Assembly (NCBI GenBank): GCA_963921825.1
Contig: OY997588.1
Coordinates: 62,454,617-62,518,616, forward strand
Direction: 5' to 3'
Source of the DNA: Erodium maritimum
Taxonomy: Eukaryota > Streptophyta > Magnoliopsida > Geraniales > Geraniaceae
DNA: 64,000 nucleotides
Under the pieces are notes generated by a model. The model was not told where the DNA came from, searched no databases, and saw nothing but the letters and a program-made list of their open reading frames with translations. Shown here in pieces: positions 57,556 through 64,000 of the stretch (the stretch's first letter is position 1; each line of letters opens with the position of its first letter). The position numbers and the translations under genes are program-made.

Positions 57556-59835
57556 TCCACATAATTTTTTGCTCTTCAGCCACAAGTAAGGAGTGAAACT
57601 TACCAATCTTCGCTCTCGTGAGTCGAGATTTTCTTCTTTATCGAGATAATGCTAGCCCTACTTAAAGAGGCCTTTACACCTGCCGTCGACATGACTGATG
57701 TCTCCATTGTTGCTCTTGTCCCATTCCAGCCCAACGTGGCGTAGAACATGTCATATGTGCCACCACCGCGTCTCTTCTCGGAGGTCGCGCCCCCTATTAA
57801 GATGAGACGGAACTAGAAGAAAAAGTTGTCTCTGGCTTTGTTCCCTCTTCCTTCTCCTTCCACAGGCTTTCCTTCGTCTCCGGCGTCAGTGGTGCCCACG
57901 ACCTTCGCTCTGGGATCCTCTAAACCTCTGGTCAAACCAAGGCGGGGTCGTCCCCTTAAGCCTAAACCCCTAACTTCTACCCCAAGTTATGTTAGGGTTT
58001 TGACGTCTCCACTACCGTCGTCCAAACCTGCCGGCTCGCATCCATCACTGTCTCCAACGATTGACTCAGCTCCTCAACTACCACCGGAACCTCGCGGTCC
58101 TGGCACGCTGCAATTGACGGTGACCCCAGATGCCTCCCCACTATCTTCTCTAGTCTGAGATCCTCTTCGAGGTAGGGCGAAACCAGGGCGGAAAGAGCTG
58201 GAGGCTCTCTGTGAGGGGTAGTTGTCCCCAATTCTGATCGGGTGCCAGTGCTACCGGTGTTACTTTCTCCTCCACCGGGTATGGTCCATCGTCACCGATC
58301 CTTCAAGCTTAAGTAGACCGGGATCACCTCAACGACGCCGGAACTACCGGTGTCGCTGGAGTCCCATCTGCTCAATCTCCAAGACGGTCTCTCGGCCTGC
58401 TCACTAGAGGAAGGGAAAGAGGAGGTGGAAGTCTTGTACCTCCCTATGAGTCCATCGGTCCTTGCACGATAATTGTTTGTCATGTTGGGCAAACTATGGA
58501 CCTCCAAGCCACCCCAAAAGGAGGTCCTTCTCCGGATAATCACTCGGGCATGAGGGAAGTCGGCCGAGGGTTTAGTCATCAAGGACATAGGGCATGGGGT
58601 GTTCGGGTTTTATTTTGAGACAACGCCAGCTCGATCATGGGTTCGTTGGAATGAGCCATGGTGCTTTGATGGATGGCCCAACCTGATGGATGATTTGGAC
58701 CCAATGGCTAGGGAGCCTCCTTCCCTGGATCGCTTACAACTCTAGGTGCATGCCCATGGCCTCCCTCCGGTAGTGCGCACCAAAACCACTGGAGAGACGA
58801 TCGGCTCGACACTAGGATTATGTGTCGAGGTCCCGTGTGACCAATGGGGCATATGTTGGTGCGGTACAGTGAAGGTCCGATTTTGGCACCTTGTGGAGTG
58901 TCCTCTTCGCGTCAGCTCCTACTTCGGTTCTGGGAATTTCCCGACCCGGTTTGTGACACTCTTACCTATATAAAACTCCCTGTATTTTGCTTTAATTGTG
59001 GCATGATTGGTCTCATGGTGGCTGACTGTGATCGAGAGATAGTGGGTAAGCCCAAGTTTGACTCCTCCATCTTGGAGTATCAGAAGGACCGCCATCCGTA
59101 GATGTATGCGATAGATTGGGACGGCTAGATACCTCGCCGACCAGTGTCCTCGACTTCTTCACCTCAGAGTCCCTTGTCTCGAGGTAGGGCTTAATAGTAT
59201 CCTCAGCTACTGCACCTCAGGGTGTGAGCCCGTGAAGGGCCTCCCAACTCCGACTGACAGATCCAGGTTAGAAGAACTTGGTGATCGGATAACCTCTCGG
59301 TCGCAGTTGATCCGACCCCCCACATCTGCATGTGCACAGAGATAGAACTAGACTTGGAGCTCGATCTGAGTCTAGTTGTGGAGCGGGAGGTGGGTGAGTG
59401 AAATGGGGTTCTGCATAAGAGCCACGAGATGATCAAGACCGGGCCGGGAAGTAGGTCGGTATGGAGGAATGAAAGGGATTCAGTGCTCTAGGGACTGTCT
59501 CTAGGAGGGGTCCCTGGGAAGAGCTTTGCCTCCTTTGAAAGTTGGTGTCAGCAGGTTCGGTTGCATCATATAAATATGCAGCAGCTGGGCAATACCTTGA
59601 GCATCAGACACCAGTTTCATTGTTATCTATTTTTTGTTCGCCTTTATGGCTCCCTAACAAACCGCTTGTGCCTGTTCTTTTGTCATAAAGTTATGCGTAG
59701 ACAGACCATAGGGGCTTGCTACCATGTAATAGCTCTTCTACAATGGTCAGGGGTTTTCCTGATGCACTTTTTTGTCGGTTGAAATCTATTTAATGAAATT
59801 GCACTTTTTTTATTAAAACAAATCCACATAATTTT
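57556..59835 (+). mobile_element. ORF1-only LINE copy bounded by a 13-bp target duplication
   Basis: The insertion 57569-59822 (2254 bp) is flanked by TCCACATAATTTT on both sides (57556-57568, 59823-59835), exact. The 3' end is 'tatttaatgaaattgcac' followed by T/A-rich tail 'tttttttattaaaacaaa'. It carries ORF1 only, with no endonuclease or polymerase, although both ends seem complete. It inserted about 260 bases upstream of the NEPRO-like locus leader. Confidence 0.88.
57680..59100 (+). pseudogene. LINE ORF1: AT-hook-like motif, DUF4283-like region, altered zinc knuckle
   Basis: Order of parts: 'MTDVSIVALVPFQPN' (57690); VKPRRGRPLKPKPLTST (57930-57980), an AT-hook core RGRP in basic context; SACSLEEGKEEVEVLYLP (about 58395-58445); 'GLVIKDIGHGVFGFYFETTP' (about 58570-58630); 'EPWCFDGWPNLMDDL' (58655-58700); 'GLPPVVRTKTTGE' (58760-58800); 'CVEVPCDQWG' (58825-58850); 'TYIKLPVFCFNCGMIGLMVADC' near 58965-59030, where the knuckle histidine is Leu. 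Several stops and frame changes make it non-functional. It matches the 24352-26475 element part for part. Confidence 0.82.
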
Positions 59836-60181
59836 GAAACCCAAAGAATCTCAAGTCTCAATTTAATAATATTTTCGTTCAAAAAAAGATAAATAAAATT
59901 TTATAAGTTTGAAGTTTTATGAGGTCAATGTGTCTACAAAGTTAAGGTGCATATCCAAAAATGATTTTTGGTAAGAAAATATTAATTAATAAAAAAACGA
60001 AGAGTTTGAATCATAAGTTAGAATTATAGGATTCCATAGACGAAAAAAATAGTTGATTTGAGGTGATCGCAGTAAAGTCGGTCGGAGGAGACTCAAACCA
60101 CTATTTTATGTCTTATTTATTTTTTGGTAAAAATTAAATAAAAAAATGTTTGATGATAAAACATTAACATTATATGTAATA

Positions 60182-60833
60182 AGTACTATCTTTTTGAAGT
60201 CCTAGTTTTTCTATGCCGCCCTTCTCTAGCTCTGTTAAGGTTTCTCCTGCGCTGACCTTTCTAAGGATCGTCGTTGTTTTTCCTGACCCTAGTCCGGTCG
60301 CTCTACTCCGTCTCAATGGCGTCGATCTCACCTACCTCCGCTTTTGACAGCAACCCTTCTCCTAGTGGTTGCCTCCCCTGTCTCACACATCGTCGCCGTA
60401 AAATAACCCACCACTTCCTCGGATCCTCTCCTCTGAGCCACCCTCGCCGCCTCTACAACCTCCTTTGAAGCCACCATCGGTGTATCCACCTCCTTGGCCT
60501 CCACCGATGCCTCCTTCTCGATCTCTATCCCGGCTATGGGTCAAGATGATCGACTGGTTTTGGTTTTACTTTACCTATTTTATTCTTTTTGCAAGACTTG
60601 TGATTAGTGAGCGAAGGTTCAAGATTAGTGCAAGAACACTTTAAGCAGTATTCATCAGTTTCCTGTTAGTTTATTTTCAGTTTGTCTATATAGATTTTCC
60701 AAAATCGTTTGTAACGATTCAATTGTCTTAGAATTTTTTGTAGTAAGACCTTCTCGGGTTATATATAGCATAACTTTTTTTATCTATTAATAAAATTTGT
60801 GCATCTTTTAGTTAAAAAAAGTAGCATCTTTTT
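60182..60833 (+). mobile_element. Short retroposon with 14-bp target duplication
   Basis: The insertion 60196-60819 is flanked by AGTACTATCTTTTT (60182-60195) and AGTAGCATCTTTTT (60820-60833), 12 of 14 identical. The first part is CT-rich, like other leaders in the window ('gtccggtcgctctactcc'). The 3' end is 'ttaataaaatttgtgcatctt' plus an A-run. No gene is visible. Confidence 0.75.
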
Positions 60834-61361
60834 AAAACAAATGAAAAAGAGAGAAGATTTCAAACTTCAGTATCAATTTTACTACATGCACTTTGAAGTT
60901 GATGAAGAGTAACACAAAAGCAACTACAGCATTGCTTGGTTCAATGCTCAAAATTACTAAGAGCCAATGAGGACTAGACAACAAGTAGTATCAAACTGTT
61001 CCTTGAAACTTTGCTCAAAGACCCACCTCACCATCATGCCCAATCTTAAAACCCTATGTCCCGCCCTCCAATGATGTGCTCATTAGTTCACACATCAATG
61101 TTTGGCACAAAAATCATCAAAAAATAATATCAATCTTCATGAATTTAAAAACTCCACCTAACGACCCTTAGTTAAGGAGTTAAAGTCGGTACATTCTTTA
61201 AAACCCTTAGCCTTCATAGAATTATCAATTCTTTTAGTATTACTCTCTGTTTGGTACTGTACGACAAGGGTTTTCACATTGTGAGTTGTGGGTCTCATCC
61301 AGTAAGTGTACAGAGCATCACCGTTTATAATTAATAAAGTTTTTGTTTGTGTTTATACTTT
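60834..61361. other. No recognised gene
   Basis: AT-rich sequence with short frames and no terminal repeats. It is the target of the flanking retroposons. Confidence 0.4.
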
Positions 61362-62590
61362 TTTTTATCAGCAAAATACTATATAAAAGTTGTTCTTTGA
61401 AATAAAGAGTAGGTGATGAAAAAGATGAACAACCAAGAGCATTTTATTGTGATAGGAATCTTTGACAACCGAATCTCAACAAATTGAGGCTTTACGTGAA
61501 CTAGATGAACAACCAACCGAACAGATGAACAACCAAAGACCGACCCAACAAGGGGTACATAAAAAAGACACTAAATTTTTTGATCTAACATCAAGATTTT
61601 CCCACCATTGAGTTCAAGAAAATACATGTCTTGAATACCTAAATAAACCTAGCAATAAGCCCAAAATTGAACAGTAGCACCAACTTCCGAACTTCCTCAA
61701 CTGTAGCCAAATCTGAACAATTTTCAATCCCAACTCAAAGAACCTGAGTTCCCCGGAACCATGGTCTTGTTAATACCGACGGCCAGCACCGCGACGGTAG
61801 AGACATTCTGGCGGCGCCAACCGGAGCCCACTGAGCCAACCACAGAAACAGAAGTTCTTTCAAAGGCTTACGAGCCTAAAGACGCGTCGGCGGCCAACAC
61901 CGAAACCCGACGAACCCGAGCCACAACGTTGTCGGGATTTGAATCGACCCAACGACGAATGGAAGGACAGGGAAGGGAGAACAAATAGCCAAACTTAGAG
62001 AGGAAGAAGATACTTACAAACCTCCAAAACTCAGAGGATCAAAACCAGAAGCCGCAGAACTCGAAGAAGCCAGATCTGCAAACGACGCCACTGAGAAAAA
62101 GCCACCGTCATCAGCAACGCCTGTAAAAGCCCCGCGACGATCCTTGAGCAGGAAACGCGTCCCACCTCCGGAGCCAAACAGAGTCGTCGGGATCTGAAGG
62201 AAGTGGTTCTCCTCCGCGACTACGAGAGGGCCACTGCCAAGGTAGCAAGATAGGGTCAGATCCGCAACTATCCTCACCATGGGCGGTGGGGAATGTTGTC
62301 CCACGGACGGATCTGAGCTATACCGCCATCAGCGCACACCTAAGAAGAAAGGGTGAGGGAAAGCAGCGGCGAAGAGAGAGAGAGTGGAAGGGACAGGCGG
62401 ATCTGGAGGAACTGGGCATCTGAGCGTATAGAGGGAGAGAGGAAGCCACCGCCGACGAGATCGAAGGTCGAGAGAGACCTTGAGCATCACCGACAGAGTC
62501 CAACGAAGAGTGGGAGTGGGTTTGGAAGAGAAGGGTTTAGTGGATTCTAGAGAGAGGACAGACGCTCTCTCTAGAGGTGCATTATAAACA
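61362..62590 (-). mobile_element. Retroposon of the 'TGTTGGCC' family, minus strand
   Basis: It begins with a T-run and 'atcagcaaaatactatataaaag'. It carries the family block ('gatctaacatcaagattttcccaccattgag') near 61580 and a 'ggcggccaacaccg' box near 61890. It ends in a 'ctctctctctagag' leader near 62570. Flanks 'tttgtgtttatac' and 'tttgtgtgtaac' give a weak duplication. Frames on both strands (75-96 codons) have no motif. Confidence 0.6.
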
Positions 62591-62814
62591 TAGTTTTTTG
62601 TGTGTAACTTTTTGATCTAGATATAATCTTCATAGAGATTGTACCTGATGACTTTGTAATTAGCAATGGATGCTAGAAAACGTTGTAGGATGTTGGAGTC
62701 GAAGTCATTCTCCCACTGCCGTTTTTGTTCCAGGCATAGACTCAGGAGGAGCCAAAACTAGACAGCAACCACCCCATGGGGTGACATGTGGTTGCGTCTT
62801 CGAAAAAATGATTG

Positions 62815-63866
62815 TTTTTTTTAATAAAATGTGCAAATTCATTAAATAGATTTCAATTACAAAAAAGTGCATTAGGAAGTTATCCCCTGACCACTAAAAA
62901 TAGCCAGAGAACATAATTGTTCACTATTCTTTTAACAATATAAACCCCATAGATGGTATTGGATGAAAAGCCGTATAGGTTAATTGAAAGTAAACTAAGA
63001 CAAAACCAACGAATATTGCTCAAGGTGTTGCCTAGACGTTGGATACTCTGTAGAGTGTGATCGGTCCTGAATCTGTTAGCTTCATAGGGAGGCTAGTCTC
63101 GAACCACCGGTTGAAAACCGGACCTGATCTCATCAGAAACATGACGAAACTAACTATGATTGCTCGAAATGTTGCCTAAACGCTGCATACTTTGTAGAGT
63201 ACGACTGAACCTGCTTTCATCAGTTCTAAAGGGAAGTAGAGCTAAAGCTAAATTATGACGAAACTACTATTACTGCTCAAAGTGTTGCCTAAACGATGCA
63301 TACTTTGTAAAGTTGATCGAGCCTGCATTCATCAGTTTCAGAGCTCTGCTCCCTAGTCAATGACCCTGTAAAAACGAAATCAGAAAAAATAAAAAAGACC
63401 TACTCGATTGACAAGATCCATAATCGAGGGAGGGGTTGAGGAGGGTGCGGTGGTGGAGGCTAGGGAGGAGGACATGCCGGAGACGACAACGACGGTTTGA
63501 GAGACGACGACGACTACTTTAGAGGCGACTTTATAGGCGGTGGCGGCGGCTTCAAGGACAGTTTTGAGGTCACTTGATAACTAGGTGAGCCAGACGATAA
63601 CCATCTTATTTATAAAGGGGGAACCGAATAAGATCAGGAGACGCTTCGTTGGTGGCAGGAGGGAGCCAACGTCGCGGTGGCTAGCGACGGCTTGAAAGAA
63701 ACTCTAGCAGAAAAAACCTTGACAGGACCCATAGGGGAGGTGCAAGGGAGAGAATATATGGAAGACACAAGCATAACCATGGCATAAGCCATGGCCATAG
63801 CCATAGCTTTTTCGTACGACAAAAGGAGCTCTAGGTTAAGTTTTTTTATAAAGAAGGGTTGTTTAT
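62815..63866 (-). mobile_element. LINE 3'-region fragment, minus strand
   Basis: It starts with a T-run followed by 'aataaaatgtgcaaattcattaaatagatttc', the inverse of the 3' end at 59780-59815. Flanking 'gaaaaaatgattg' and 'gaaaaaaaaaaaagattg' may be a target duplication. Near the tail three degenerate copies of a block with 'gttgcctaaacg' and 'gcatactttgtagag' occur at 63014, 63158 and 63271. The GC-rich far part (63420-63800) resembles a LINE leader. ORF1 motifs are absent. Confidence 0.55.
63014..63345. repeat. Three degenerate direct repeats of about 110-145 bp
   Basis: Copies begin at 63014, 63158 and 63271 with 'ttgctca/gaa(g/a)gtgttgcc', followed by '(g)ggatactctgtagag' and 'cctg(c/a)attcatcagtt'-like parts. 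They lie within the LINE 3' region. Confidence 0.75.
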
Positions 63867-64000
63867 GAAAAAAAAAAAAGATTGTTGCTTTGCAGCAGTT
63901 GGGTATTGTTCGTTTTTTTATATAATAAGTAGAAATTTTGGATTTTTTTTATAAATACTCAAGCGGAGGGTAGCCGAGTTGATGTCCCAAATGGAGGAAA

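Noticed and set aside
1..64000. Search for tRNA, rRNA, riboswitch or CRISPR arrays
   Set aside because: None was recognised by eye on either strand; a covariance-model scan would be needed to exclude a small RNA gene.

Overview
This window is nuclear DNA of a flowering plant, most likely a eudicot. The evidence is one spliced plastid-lipocalin gene with plant-style GT-AG introns, Ty1/copia and L1-type retrotransposons, Mutator-type MITEs with 9-bp target duplications, a PIF/Harbinger element and a Helitron end. I cannot name the species. There is no bacterial, organellar or viral gene organisation, and I found no tRNA, rRNA or CRISPR array.

One host gene can be reconstructed intact: a five-exon chloroplast lipocalin (CHL/LCNP type, minus strand, 39011 to 34693, 313 residues). 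A second host locus at about 57.2-52.45 kb (minus strand) is homologous to plant proteins with a NEPRO/DUF4477 N-terminal domain. It keeps its introns but has a nonsense codon, a frameshift, a lost splice acceptor and further frame breaks, so I call it a pseudogene. A small conserved plant protein of unknown function lies at 23.8-24.16 kb (minus). Exons of an unrecognised membrane protein lie at 4.88-5.60 kb.

Layout. 0-2.3 kb: degenerate LINE ORF1 with a 557-bp-period direct duplication. 3.5-8 kb: fragments of host-like exons split by a 1.64-kb Mutator-like element. 9.25-18.87 kb: copia LTR remnant, LINE ORF2 remnant and a degenerate copia element with one long LTR and one truncated LTR. 18.9-26.5 kb: LINE ORF2 and ORF1 pieces, including an ORF1-only LINE with clean target-site duplications (TSDs). 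28.0-30.4 kb: PIF/Harbinger-type element with two Myb/SANT-like genes and no transposase. 31.5-33.5 kb: non-coding retroposon. 34.7-39.6 kb: lipocalin gene with four MITE-like insertions in its introns and one upstream. 39.7-52.4 kb: retroposons, an hAT element, an LTR fragment, and a Helitron nested in another element. 52.4-57.3 kb: the NEPRO-like pseudogene with three MITE copies. 57.6-64 kb: a second ORF1-only LINE and several retroposons.

The main biological themes are dense MITE insertion in introns of both gene loci, a LINE lineage that moves as ORF1-only copies carrying an AT-hook-like motif and a CCHC-type knuckle, and nested DNA transposons whose boundaries can be read from their duplications.
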